Shown: positions 55,091-64,000 of the stretch, in pieces | Position numbering within the stretch: the first letter of the stretch is position 1 | Layout of the letters: each line of letters opens with the position of its first letter | Assembly: GCA_947462335.1 (NCBI GenBank) | Contig: OX381720.1 | Location: 2,797,501-2,861,500 of the forward strand | From: Harmothoe impar | Taxonomy: Eukaryota; Annelida; Polychaeta; Phyllodocida; Polynoidae | DNA: 64,000 nucleotides | Direction of reading: 5' to 3' | Made by a program: the position numbers and the translations under genes | Notes under the pieces: generated by a model | Databases searched by the model: none | Seen by the model: the letters and a program-made list of their open reading frames with translations, nothing else | Told to the model about the DNA's origin: nothing

Positions 55091-56099
55091 CTGTATAGGA
55101 AGACAAGAAAACATCAGATTTAGTCCCAGAACATCTTACCTTAGGTAATCCTAAGTATTAAAGGTTGGTAAATCAAGGGTGTTAGGGACACAAATAGCTC
55201 TCACAACCTATCATTGGTACCTTCGCTAGGCATACACATATATATGTCTATCCCCACTACTTAAAGTATGTTTATGAGTGAATATTATGATACCATAGTT
55301 ATGTAGTAGGTCTCAGCGAAGGAAATCCTTCTACTACATGTATATACTTTAATATAGCGGAAAACACAATAACAGCTACCAGGACATTTACAATTTCTGA
55401 AAATCACCCTTTAACTTAAAAGATACATCTTTCCTACAAAACATTTCCAACCAAAATTAGCTACTGACCACGGAAAATTTGAGCACTTGTCTGTAGCGTA
55501 AAACCACCCAAATTCCGCCTGAATTTGCACTGAATAATTTGCATTTTCACTGATCCTCAGTCTAGCCTTTGAAAAAAAAAGTAAACTCACTGAGAATCCC
55601 TTTCCTAATATTTGATTGAAATTGGCAGACATTCAGCAGCATGTGTGTAAGTTTTCATAATATTGGCATAAATTCCAACTTAATTATGGACCATTCGGTA
55701 CCCCTGCAGTATTCACTTCTGACCAGAATCGTATATGACTCTCAGTTTTCTGCGGGATTACCCTCACTGAGACCAGTAGATACCCTACAAGTAACTGAGT
55801 GTATATGTATGTAAATCCCAGTATATTCATATAGCAAACTAGTTCCTATAACTCTCACAGGGTGGCACCTCTGTACAGACCCCGTACCAACACACACCAG
55901 GGGGAGTTAGTGAGCCTTCAAATGTTCTCAAAACATCCACAGGGTGGCACCACCGGTCTATATCTAGCTTGAATGTGAGCAGACCTTGTACTTAGTTTTA
56001 GGCTGCATGCATACACCATGGCAAGAAAGGTCGTAATGCATATTGCTCAGGGGTAAATATATACATATACAAAATATATACATATACACACATTAATTA

Positions 56100-56420
56100 C
56101 ATACGCATGAAGGGGGGGTGGGGGGGGTCAGGCCAAATGCGTACGGATGCGTACAGGGGGGGTGGGGGGGGGGGGGGGTCAAGGCCCATTTTGGCATACG
56201 CATTGTGTACGCATAAAGGCCGATTTTCTGGTCATTTTGGACTCAAATTGGTACCTTTTTAGGTGTAAATATCCAACCAGATTTTTCTAAAACCTTTAAC
56301 ATAAACTTCATAAGGTTTGAGTCAATTGTTACTACATGGGGGGGGGGGGGTCTTATGGATTTTCCCAAAATGACATAATCTTTCCAACCAGCCCCCCCCC
56401 CACAACTATAGTTTACTATA
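56100..56420. repeat. G-run-rich repeat with CATACGCAT words
   Basis: ACATACGCATGAAGGGG and GCGTACGGATGCGTACAGGG precede G-runs of up to 16. A related inverted segment (GTAGTCCAATGCGTACATG...GTGCGTATGTAATTAATGG) lies at about 57530-57610, so 56095-57612 could be one large element with ATTAATTACATACGCA-type ends. Confidence 0.5.
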
Positions 56421-56520
56421 TAGGGTATAGCCCAAAGTAAAGTGACTCACACCCCCTGTGCCCCCTACCCAAAATATTGAATATACGCTGGTGGAATGAT
56501 GCATGGTCGTGAGTACTTTA

Positions 56521-56672
56521 ATACAATGAAATCCCCCGTAACGACCACCCCTCTAATGTAGACACTTTTCACAGTCCCAAACAAATGACTCCGTCCAATG
56601 CAGCCACCCCACTAATGCATCCATTTTTTCTGTGCCAACGGTGCCCCCATTAGATGGAGTTGACTGTAGATG
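56521..56672. repeat. Family H repeat (AATGCGGCCACC type), copy 1
   Basis: TACAATGAAATCCCCCGTAA...CCACCCC(T/A)CTAATG...AGATGGAGTTGACTGTA, an inverted-end repeat shared with 57640 and 58853. Confidence 0.65.
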
Positions 56673-56762
56673 GACAACATTTCGTTTTGACCCCCCCCCC
56701 CTCCCCATCATGGCGTCTTATCTTATTTTCACCCCCCCCCCCCCATTAACCTCAGAGTATAT

Positions 56763-57165
56763 TTTTCACAAATCAAGAGGCATGCATATTTATGTTGGAA
56801 TTTATCCTACCAGGTATTTTTTTTTCTGATTTATAAAATGAGATATCTTTGTTCTGCATAGGTTGGTCTATGCACATGGAATTGTAACATGCAAATACTT
56901 TTTTGTGCAGGGGGGGGGGCATCTGTTAATATAATGGGGGGGGGGGTCTAGGTTCCTTTGAGCTTTTTCACAAATCAAGAGGCATGCATATTTATGTTGG
57001 AATTTATCCTACCAGGTATTTTTTTTTCTGATTTATAAAATGAGATATCTTTGTTCTGCATAGGTTGGTCTATGCACATGGAATTGTAACATGCAAATAC
57101 TTTTTTGTGCAGGGGGGGGGCATCTGTTAATATAATGGGGGGGGGGTCTAGGTTCCTTTGAGCTT
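56763..57165. repeat. Near-identical tandem duplication, period 202 bp
   Basis: The segment starting TTTTTCACAAATCAAGAGGC at 56763 restarts at about 56965. It continues almost unchanged through TTTTTTGTGCAGGGGGGGGG and TAATGGGGGG to TTCCTTTGAGCTT. The two copies differ mainly in G-run length, so the duplication is very recent or an assembly artefact. Confidence 0.85.
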
Positions 57166-57185
57166 GTTGGTGGGGGGGGGGGCAG

Positions 57186-57349
57186 GGGGGGATCCAGAGG
57201 GGGGGGTTCTGGGGGTCAGGACCCCCCCTTTTGGAAAAAAATTAATTTTTTAATGATAATTTGATCCGCCACGAGTTGCGCCGCGTCACTTTTCGGTACT
57301 TTGGTGTTTGGTGGACCCCCCTTTTCAAATTCGTGGGTCCGCCCCTGGC
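57186..57349. mobile_element. Small hAT-like element (CAGGGGGGGATCCAGAGG end)
   Basis: CAGGGGGGGATCCAGAGG to GTGGGTCCGCCCCTG, the same terminus type as 18178-18322. Confidence 0.65.
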
Positions 57350-57639
57350 TGGGGGGGGGGGGCAGGAAAAAATAGCCGTACTTAAAAAGACCTCCAAGCC
57401 TCCCCCCCTACCTAAAGAGATTCCTCCCCCTACTTATCAGCTTATGTGCAGCTTTTAACCCTAAATGTTCCACTGGGATTCAGGGGGGGGGGGGTCAAAG
57501 TGAAATGAGTATGTATATGGGGGGGGGGGGGGTAGTCCAATGCGTACATGATGCAACAGGGGGGGTGGGGGGGGTCCATTTTGGGCAAAAATGTGCGTAT
57601 GTAATTAATGGATGGCCCATTATTACGTCGAATACGGTA

Positions 57640-57868
57640 TATACAGTCAACTCCCTCCTAACGGCCACCCCTCTATAGCGGCCACCTCACCAATGCGGCC
57701 ATGTTTGGAAAGTCCCAACCGTTTTCCCCTTTATTTTAATGTAAAAAACTCCCCCTATTGCGGCCACCCCTCTAATGCGGCCACCCCGCCCTGCGGCCAC
57801 CTATTTTACAGTACCAAATGAAGAAAAACTTCCTCTAATGCGGCCATTTGAAGAATAATTCACTGAAC
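57640..57868. repeat. Family H repeat, copy 2
   Basis: TACAGTCAACTCCCTCCTAA followed by repeated GCGGCCACCCC(T/C)/CTAATGCGGCCA words. Confidence 0.7.
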
Positions 57869-58052
57869 TGTATTTCCAATTAGGTTAAACCAAAAAAAAA
57901 GTTGTGTTCAGGTAACATTAGGTCGGACTTTTTCAAAGAAATTTGTTTACATGTGGATTCAGCCTACATTTGTATCTGCTGAGGGGAATGTGTCAGGAAC
58001 AAGCCATGGGGTGGGAGCTGCGGAGGTCTAGCTTCAACATCTATATCCCCTG

Positions 58053-58458
58053 TGAAGCCCTACACCTCCTACAGTCACTCACTACCTCCCACAGCCGCAC
58101 AGAGGGGGGAGAGGCCCGGTAAAGAAGCCCTACACCTCCCACAGTCGCCCACCACCTCCCACAGCTTCCTAGGGACGGGGTTGGCCTGGTAAAGAAGCCC
58201 TACACCTCCCACAGTCGCCCACCACCTCCCACAGCTTCCTAGAGGCGGGCTAGGCCTGGTAATGGTATTAAAAGAAGCCCTACACCCCCACAGTCGCCCA
58301 CCACCTCCCACAGCTTTCTAGGGGCGGGGTAGGCCGGTAAAGAAGCCCTACACCTCCCACAGTCGCCCACCACCTCGCACAGCTTCCTAGGGGCGGGGTA
58401 GGATCGGTAAAGAAGCCCTACACCCCCCACAGCTTCCTAAGGACGGGTTAGGCCTGGT
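58053..58458. repeat. Minisatellite, unit about 67 bp, about six copies
   Basis: Tandem AAGCCCTACACCTCCCACAG, TCGCCCACCACCTCCCACAG and CTTCCTAGGGGCGGGGTAGG. The unit is not a clear multiple of 3 throughout, and the minus-strand frames across it are repeat products. Confidence 0.85.
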
Positions 58459-58852
58459 AAAGATGTAAAAATGCCCTTTAGTACGTCGTCATAACCAAAG
58501 AATCTACACCCAGTAAACAAAAAACGTTATACAACATTTTATAACGATATATAACGTTTCTCCAAGGCTCCTTACTATGGCATAACGTTATATAAGGTTT
58601 ATTAAAAAGTTATTTTGACGTAAAATGACGTTTTCTTGTTAGCTGGGCAGTATATTCCCTATAATAAACAAGTTTCTTTACTCTAGAAATGTATAGGGGA
58701 AAAATCTGTTTGTTGTAACCAAAATCGGTTACAAGGAAGGTTGGTTACAAGGAGCAACTTTTCCTTGCCAAAAGGTGCTCCTTATAACGAGATTCTACTG
58801 TATCAGTCTATTGTAATCAGAGGCCACTGAATCAGTCTATTGTAAATCGGAC

Positions 58853-58949
58853 TCAAAGCATTGACTCCCTCCAGTGCAGCCACCTCGCTAATGCGGCCAG
58901 TTTTGGATAGTACCAAGGGTGTCCGGATTAGAGGGAGTTGACTGTATAG
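58853..58949. repeat. Family H repeat, copy 3
   Basis: TGACTCCCTCCAGTGCAGCC to TTAGAGGGAGTTGACTGTA. Confidence 0.65.
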
Positions 58950-59009
58950 CACTCCTGCTACGCCTCCTGCCTTGCTTCCCTATCCACATGCCATTTCCTT
59001 CATATTAAA

Positions 59010-59457
59010 CCATTTGAGGACGGCATAATGCATCATGTGCTTGGTCGTCATGATGCATGAATGCCGCCCTGGTGAGTAACCTGCCATTGCTGCATGCAAG
59101 TATCATGGGGACTCTACAGGATTGATACACTCCCGAATGACTGGCATGATGCACCGTTTCCACATCAGCGAGTTACTCACTGAGGCTGCATTGGTGCATC
59201 ATGAAGACAAATATCAGTGCCTCTACATGAGTAAAAATCGACATGGGCGACACGCCGACACGGCCCTTTTAGGCCCTTTTAAAAATCGACGGACACAGGA
59301 AAATCGGGAATAAAATTCGACTCACAGGGTTTTTTCTCTTTGTTCTTATATAGCTAAAAATTGCCAATGCCCTACTGCTAAAATTCGACCCGGCGACAAA
59401 TTGCGGGTACCCATGTACAGGCACATATCACCTTTTAGCAACATGCCAACTTTAAAC
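59010..59457. mobile_element. Family P MITE split by a family Q insertion
   Basis: ACCATTTGAGGACGGCATAA start and both hairpins degraded. It breaks at ATATCA (59211-59216) and resumes at 59425 with ATATCACCTTTTAGCAACAT. Confidence 0.85.
59217..59424. mobile_element. Family Q element, copy 4, nested in family P
   Basis: GTGCCTCTACATGAGTAAAA to TACCCATGTACAGGCAC, with a perfect 6-bp ATATCA duplication. Confidence 0.9.
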
Positions 59458-59499
59458 TTGAAGAGCTAATCATTTAATGATTTAAGAAAGAATGGTCAC

Positions 59500-59672
59500 C
59501 TGTCGGCAGGGACGCCCAGTCTAGGAGCCAGGAAGTCCACGAAGACCTTGGAGTAGCCTGGGTTCCTGTCCGCGTCAAACACCCCGATGGACCACACCTG
59601 TACCACCGCACTGGGCGCTGACGTACCGTCACGGTACGACGGGACGTCGGTACGCAACGTCACCGAGATCAG
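59500..59672 (-). CDS. MIF/D-dopachrome tautomerase family protein, middle exon
   Basis: Minus strand, between ATATTGCAG and GTGACC. Reads LISVTLRTDVPSYRDGTSAP, SAVVQVWSIGVFDADRNPGY, then SKVFVDFLAPRLGVPAD plus two bases of Arg: 58 residues, exactly the vertebrate MIF middle exon, with both introns at the same places. The SIG, Y-S-K and P-A/D-R landmarks of the family are kept. The CXXC of vertebrate MIF is absent, so a MIF-type thiol-redox site is not expected. Confidence 0.9.
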
Positions 59673-59951
59673 CTGCAATATAATGTATAGCGCTTTTACA
59701 GATACATGTACATTTTGCATAAACATACATAATTATATGGCCCAGAAGGCTGTTCTATTCCAGATGTTGATTTTCACAAGTGATGTAAATATCTGCAGAA
59801 GTCATTGAAATAAAACATGCGTAACATCAATCAACATCCTGTAGTTCCAAAACAGTTTTTTTTTTAGAGTTTCCTCTCATAATAATTTCTAGTACTGTTC
59901 TAGTCTAATGTGTTTCTAAGTATGAATGGCGGTTTTCCTGGTATTGCCCTT

Positions 59952-60600
59952 TTAAAGATCCAGTGACATGATTTTTCCATATTTCATTTCACCAACCATC
60001 CTGTAGAAGACAGTTAGGCCAATAACCTCATACATATACGTGTGGATAATGCCCCAGACACCATAAAGTGTTACCTTTTCAGACTTGTTGAGGGTATCAG
60101 AGATGAGTTTGGGTAGAGCAGGGAGGCAATCACCTACTTTACATTTTTAAAGACCCAGTGACCTGATTTTAACATATTCCATTTCCCCAACCACCCTGTA
60201 GAAGACACTCGGGGCAGAGATTTGATATACATGTAGGTATAGTTAACCTTACAGCCACCACAAAGGATTACCTTTTCAGTTTGTGATTGATAAGTTTGGA
60301 TAGTGCAAGCAGGTATTCACCTACTTACCTTCTAAAGATCCAGTGACACGATTCCTACATTTTTCATTTCCCCAACCACCCTGCAGAAGACGATTAGGCC
60401 AATAATTCTATATAGATAAGGGTGTGAATAATCCTCCAGCCCCCACAAAGTGTTACCTTTTCAGGCTTGTTGAGGGTGTCAGAGATGAGTTTGGGGAGGA
60501 AAGGGAGGCAATCACCTACTTTACCTTCTTAAAGACCCAGTGACATGATTTAAACATATTCCATTTCCCCAAACATCCTCTAGCCACCATACAGTGTTAC
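59952..60600 (-). repeat. Tandem partial duplications of the MIF first-domain exon end and its intron
   Basis: Three units of about 185-197 bp precede the genuine exon on the + axis. Each contains a copy of the last ~50-59 bases of the exon (minus strand CAAACTCATCTCTGACACCC, CTGAAAAG) followed by the GTAAC donor and about 90 bp of intron. Exon-end copies start at 60075, 60272 and 60457, and the genuine one at 60601. The copies lack the rest of the exon, so they are exon fragments (pseudo-exons) inside the intron. Confidence 0.85.
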
Positions 60601-60774
60601 CTTTTCAGGCTTGTTGAGGGTGTCAGAGATGAGTTTGGAGAGAGCGGGGAGGATGTCGGCAGCCACAGCGTCTCGCCCCACGTTGGTCTCCACTGTGCAC
60701 AGAGGCAGCCATCTTTTCTGTACGCTGAGCGCTGGCAGCACCCCCAGGCGGCCTTTTGGGGAACTACTCACCAC
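60601..60774 (-). CDS. MIF/D-dopachrome tautomerase family protein, first MIF-domain exon, N-terminally extended
   Basis: Minus strand. A 58-codon exon is proposed between an acceptor TTCTCCAG and the donor GTAACA. It begins VVSSSPKGRLGVLPALSVQK, then RWL, then the MIF domain PLCTVETNVGRDAVAADILP and ALSKLISDTLNKPEK. From the proline to the exon end is 35 residues, as in human MIF, and Lys32 is kept. In normal family members the proline directly follows the start Met and, once exposed, is the catalytic base. Here a CTG (Leu) codon precedes it, and the only nearby ATG (AAAAGATGGCTGCC) is out of frame. An upstream start exon is therefore needed; 61211-61237 is a candidate. Macrophage migration inhibitory factor and D-dopachrome tautomerase are both close, and I cannot choose between them. 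A pseudogene with a destroyed start is possible. Confidence 0.75.
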
Positions 60775-61210
60775 CTGGAGAATTGCACACAAGGAACAAA
60801 TTGAGCATAGAAAAACAACATTTATATAATTCGTATGCAATTATAAGAAATTTGCATATATATATATTTGTATACCTAATCGCTTTTTTAGCTGCACCAA
60901 AGAAGTTTCTCGTGCTTTCTGAGTAAAGAAAAAGGTGGGGAGAAAATAGAGGAAAAGTCTGATCTACTGACACTATCAGGAAACCAACTGTTAGCAAATA
61001 TTTAGCCTGGAGTCTACATACCTTCTGTGTAAGAAAATCAAAATGATTAAAATATGAAATAAAAAATAATTAGTAATTTAGTAAAATAATTAACGTTGCC
61101 CTGGAATAAACCGGATATCTGCCTGGAGAGTGAGGAGAGACCTAGGACAATACAGTAAGTTGTGTATAACAATGCAGACCAACGTCCTACCGCCTGGGGG
61201 CATCACATAC

Positions 61211-61237
61211 CCTCATCACTTCAGGGGCATGCGTCAT
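61211..61237 (-). CDS. Candidate start exon of the MIF family gene
   Basis: Minus strand: an in-frame TGA, then TTA and ATG. It encodes nine codons, MTHAPEVMR, and a GTATGT donor. It ends on a codon boundary, the phase the 60774 acceptor requires, so splicing would give an extension of 32 residues before the proline. This rests only on phase and splice signals. Confidence 0.35.
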
Positions 61238-61375
61238 TAAGTGTCAGACTGGGGGGGGGGGGGGGCACAGCTGAAAAGTACCACATGTTTTTGTCCCCAA
61301 TCTAATAAATATTGGCTTAAATCTTGAGCAAAATTTGTTGTTATGGTGTATTGTGTTGACATTTTTGCCTGTGTC

Positions 61376-61530
61376 AGCCTGTGTCAGAATGGTGTTTGAA
61401 TGTAAGGGCTGTGTTCATGCATCATGCCAACAAAGGGCATGATGCATGAATGCAGCACTAGCAAGCTACTCATCAGGGCTGTATTTGTGCATCGTCATCA
61501 ACAATGTATTAATGATATCATTAAAGAGTT
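61376..61530. mobile_element. Family P fragment
   Basis: GTTCATGCATCATGCCAACA, GCATGATGCATGAATGCAGC and half of the second hairpin; both termini lost. Confidence 0.65.
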
Positions 61531-61880
61531 ACGGAACACAATTTATCAATATCCCATGGTGCCCTTCTGTGTAGCAATAAATGACTTGTCTCATTCATAT
61601 GTATACTGGTACTGAGTGGGAAGTCTGCTAATGTGGTCAGTACTGTATGTCCAGTAGGGATACATACAGATAGTTAAATTTGTTATGCACAAGTATATAG
61701 ACACTTCATCCACAAACCACTCCAATAAACCTGTGTAGGATATATCCTTGAAAAATGTAAGTGTACTATAACATGAATAATACACAGGAGAACACTATAT
61801 ATTGTGTAAGTTTGAATACTAGTATTCATCAATGATTTACTGGGAGCTACTAGATAATTGTATTGATAGAAAACTGTACA

Positions 61881-62007
<127 letters not shown>

Positions 62008-62272
62008 CAGAGTTTTTGGTAGGAAACTAGACATGGGACAAATTCTGTAATAAGTTTTTCAGTTTGTTGTTATGTACTAAACATTTCCAATGAAGAAATT
62101 GATTTTTAAATTAAGCTAATTTGTTTTTCAGGTCTTCAATGTAATTAGTTTGTGCCAGTTACCTACACAAAAGTGGGCACCTACAGTAGATTCTATTGTA
62201 TACCTACAAAAAAGGCAACCAAATTCTAACAGTGCTCCCTCACTAAGAAAATGATTTAACTGGCATTCCAAG

Positions 62273-63340
62273 ATGTCAAATTTAAGGATATATATGTGCA
62301 TTCTCACTCTGATGATCATCTTCGTATTATATAATGTGATAACTAAGCTTGCTCTGGATAATTCAGCATACATGATATCAAGGAAAGTAACGAATGATAA
62401 ATACCAAGGGACCAAAGGCAATGATAGAAAATTGCTTACAATATTTACATCATTTACTGACTCAAAAAGGAAGAGAAATGTTCATCGGAATGTCATATTA
62501 AACTGGGCAAATCTCAGTCCTCAAATTCAGCCGATATTTTTTGGGAACCTCACAGGTAAACTTGGTGATTTGGCAGTAGAGCGTGGGTGGATCGTGCAGC
62601 CAACACAGCGGCTATATAATGGGGATGGACCACCATACCTAAAGGACATGTACAAGGCAGCAACACATCTCTCTGACAGTCTATTCTACGGATTTACCAA
62701 TGGGGATATTCTCTTTACTCAGGACTTGGTGACTACTCTGGAAGCAGTTGGGAAAATGTTCAAAAATGTCACTATGGTCATTGGTAAAAGAATTAATGTG
62801 AATATTAATGAAAGCTCAGAGCTCCCCGTGTATAAGAATGCCCAGGTTAGAGAAATGGCCAAGTCACCAAAGGCACATTTGTTCTTGGACATTGCTGAGG
62901 ACTACTTCTTCATAAGTTACCCGCAGAGTTTTCCTTGGCACTCGATGAAGGAGGTTATCATTGGTGTTAGGGCGTACGATAACTACTTTGTCGCCACAGC
63001 TATAAACAAAAAGGTGACAGTAGTAGACGCTACAGAGACAGTCCCAGCAGTCCACCAAACCGGTGCGGATGGCAATTATGCAGGTTTTAAGAATAAATAC
63101 CGAGGCGTAAACCTAGCTCTTATCGGTCGGTTTAACTTCCATGCAGGGGCCACTTCAGAAACCCTGTACCTAACAACATGGGGGGCGGCACAAAAGGTGG
63201 ATATCCACAAACGTGCTAAAACAGTCAGGAAATGGTACACGGACTTTAGGAACTTGGATTTTAGGCACCCTGCCTTTAGGCACCCTGCCTTTATGCACCC
63301 TGATTACCGGCCCCCTGCCTTCAGGCCCTCCGGATCTTAG
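62273..63340 (+). CDS. Type II membrane protein, glycosyltransferase-like, intronless
   Basis: 355 codons in one open frame, the longest in the window. Residues 6-27 form one hydrophobic segment after a short basic start, the plan of Golgi type II enzymes. The lumenal part has LLTIFTSFTDSKRKRNVHRN (residues 54-73), a GFTNGDILF box (140-148), MVIGKRINV (168-176), a D-Y-F-F stretch near 210, VRAYDNYFV (232-240) and VVDATETVPAVHQ (250-262). I know this order (N-x-D-I-L, hGrR-x-v, DyF, w/yDN, viDaT and HQ) from nucleotide-sugar-transferase-like proteins without a well-fixed function. NGD could be a metal/sugar-nucleotide site. Potential N-glycosylation sites are N92, N165 and N179. The tail (328-352) is a degenerate FRHPAF repeat. 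This is a specific fold guess, not a named enzyme. It may be the last exon of a longer gene. Confidence 0.75.
   Translation: MSNLRIYMCILTLMIIFVLYNVITKLALDNSAYMISRKVTNDKYQGTKGNDRKLLTIFTSFTDSKRKRNVHRNVILNWANLSPQIQPIFFGNLTGKLGDLAVERGWIVQPTQRLYNGDGPPYLKDMYKAATHLSDSLFYGFTNGDILFTQDLVTTLEAVGKMFKNVTMVIGKRINVNINESSELPVYKNAQVREMAKSPKAHLFLDIAEDYFFISYPQSFPWHSMKEVIIGVRAYDNYFVATAINKKVTVVDATETVPAVHQTGADGNYAGFKNKYRGVNLALIGRFNFHAGATSETLYLTTWGAAQKVDIHKRAKTVRKWYTDFRNLDFRHPAFRHPAFMHPDYRPPAFRPSGS
63240..63330 (+). repeat. Short tandem repeat in the 3' end of the ORF
   Basis: About five units of TTTAGGCACCCTGCC and variants encode the FRHPAF-like tail, and the repeat (TAGGCCCCC) continues past the stop to about 63390. 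The tail length is therefore likely to vary between alleles. Confidence 0.75.
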
Positions 63341-63389
63341 GCCCCCGGTCTTTTGGCACCCTGGCTATAGGCCCCCTGTCCATAGGCCA

Positions 63390-64000
63390 CAACCTGTAAT
63401 ACGTCCAACCCCCGTCGTACGTCCACAACTCTGCCATACGTCCAACCCCTCAGGCCTGTCATACGTGCATTTCACTGTCTCTAACAAATTATTCTGCCCT
63501 CCTCCTCACGTCCACTACCACTTCCTCACGTCCACTACCACTTCTCACATCCAACCCCCTCCTCATATCCAACCCCTCCCTCACGTCCAACCCCTCCCTC
63601 ACATCCAGCCCCCTCCCTCACGTCCAACCCCTCCCTCACATCCAACCCCCTCCTCACATCCAACCCCTCCCTCACATCCAACCCCCAACCCCCTCCCTCA
63701 CGTCCAACCCCCTCCCTCACATCCAACCTCCTCCCTCACATCCAACCCTGTCCCTTACGTCCAACCCCTTCCCTCAGGTCCAACCCTTCCCTCACATACA
63801 CTACATTCTGTTGTTACTATAAAGTTTATAAATGTTCATAAATTGAGTTGGACGTGAGGGGGGAGGTGGACGTGAGGAGAAGGTTGGACGTCAGGAGGAA
63901 GTAGTAGACGTAGGGAGCAGATAGTGGATGTGAGTCAGTTGTGAGGACCAGGTATTGGACGTGACGAGAGGTAGTGGATGTGAGAAGGGGGTAGTGGACG
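63390..64000. repeat. Inverted pair of minisatellite arrays
   Basis: From 63390 to about 63790 the + strand is a tandem of CCAACCCCTCCCTCACRTC units of about 18-20 bp. After a non-repeated AT-rich spacer (about 63795-63845) the reverse complement unit (TTGGACGTGAGGRGG and variants) runs to the window end. The 63213-63857 frame reads the first array as S-H-P-T-P repeats and is not a gene. Confidence 0.85.

Noticed and set aside
58075..58430. Two minus-strand ORFs with WEVVGDCGRCRASLP repeats
   Set aside because: They are translations of the 67-bp minisatellite, with no supporting start or splice context.
60764..60997. 77-codon minus ORF upstream of the MIF exon
   Set aside because: It only overlaps the proposed exon in another frame, contains no MIF-like sequence and reads AT-rich intron.
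8448..61530. Regularly recurring palindromes suggesting a CRISPR array
   Set aside because: The repeats are whole 250-bp elements with transposon ends and target duplications, spaced irregularly over 50 kb in animal DNA with split genes.
63213..63857. 214-codon + ORF with S-H-P-T-P repeats
   Set aside because: It overlaps the end of the 62273-63340 gene in another frame and then reads the CCAACCCCTCCCTCAC minisatellite.

Overview
This is a stretch of animal (metazoan) nuclear DNA. Genes are split by GT-AG introns, coding sequence is sparse, and most of the window is non-coding and packed with short inverted-repeat transposons. It also holds microsatellites, minisatellites and one 200-base assembly gap (5075-5274). 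The proteins resemble vertebrate proteins in sequence and intron position. The dense MITEs and G/C homopolymers fit an invertebrate deuterostome; an amphioxus-like animal is my best guess, but nothing in the window proves it.

Three genes can be supported. (1) SPPL3, an intramembrane aspartyl protease, lies on + from 21012 to the stop at 47674 in 11 coding exons whose phases all join. They give 378 residues; only the short first coding exon (about 8 residues) was not found. Its first visible intron is 16.9 kb and is the repeat-richest part of the window. (2) A MIF/D-dopachrome-tautomerase family gene lies on - from 61237 to 55018. Its three MIF-domain exons have the intron positions of vertebrate MIF, but the proline matching Pro1 is preceded by a CTG leucine codon, and the gene seems to carry an N-terminal extension. 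(3) An intronless + ORF at 62273-63340 encodes a type II membrane protein of glycosyltransferase-like appearance.

Layout: 1-2815 is a 16-bp-unit minisatellite with a 950-bp higher-order period. 2816-8400 is low-complexity intergenic DNA with the gap and a few MITEs. 8448-21000 is MITE-rich DNA upstream of the first visible SPPL3 exon. 21012-47674 is SPPL3, followed by its 3' UTR and downstream DNA to about 52.2 kb. 52.3-61.3 kb is the MIF gene and its repeat-laden surroundings. 61.4-64.0 kb holds an AT microsatellite, the glycosyltransferase-like ORF and an inverted pair of minisatellite arrays.

The dominant repeat is a roughly 250-bp palindromic element (called family P here) flanked by TTAA with CCCTTTAAGG ends, present in about 40 whole or broken copies. 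Several other families have inserted into it, so their relative ages can be read. One of these (family R, three copies) carries a perfect CTCF-type core motif in every copy. I recognise no transposase, reverse transcriptase, rRNA or ordinary tRNA gene. Family letters (P, Q, R, S, T, U, V, W, X, Y, G, H) are my own labels.
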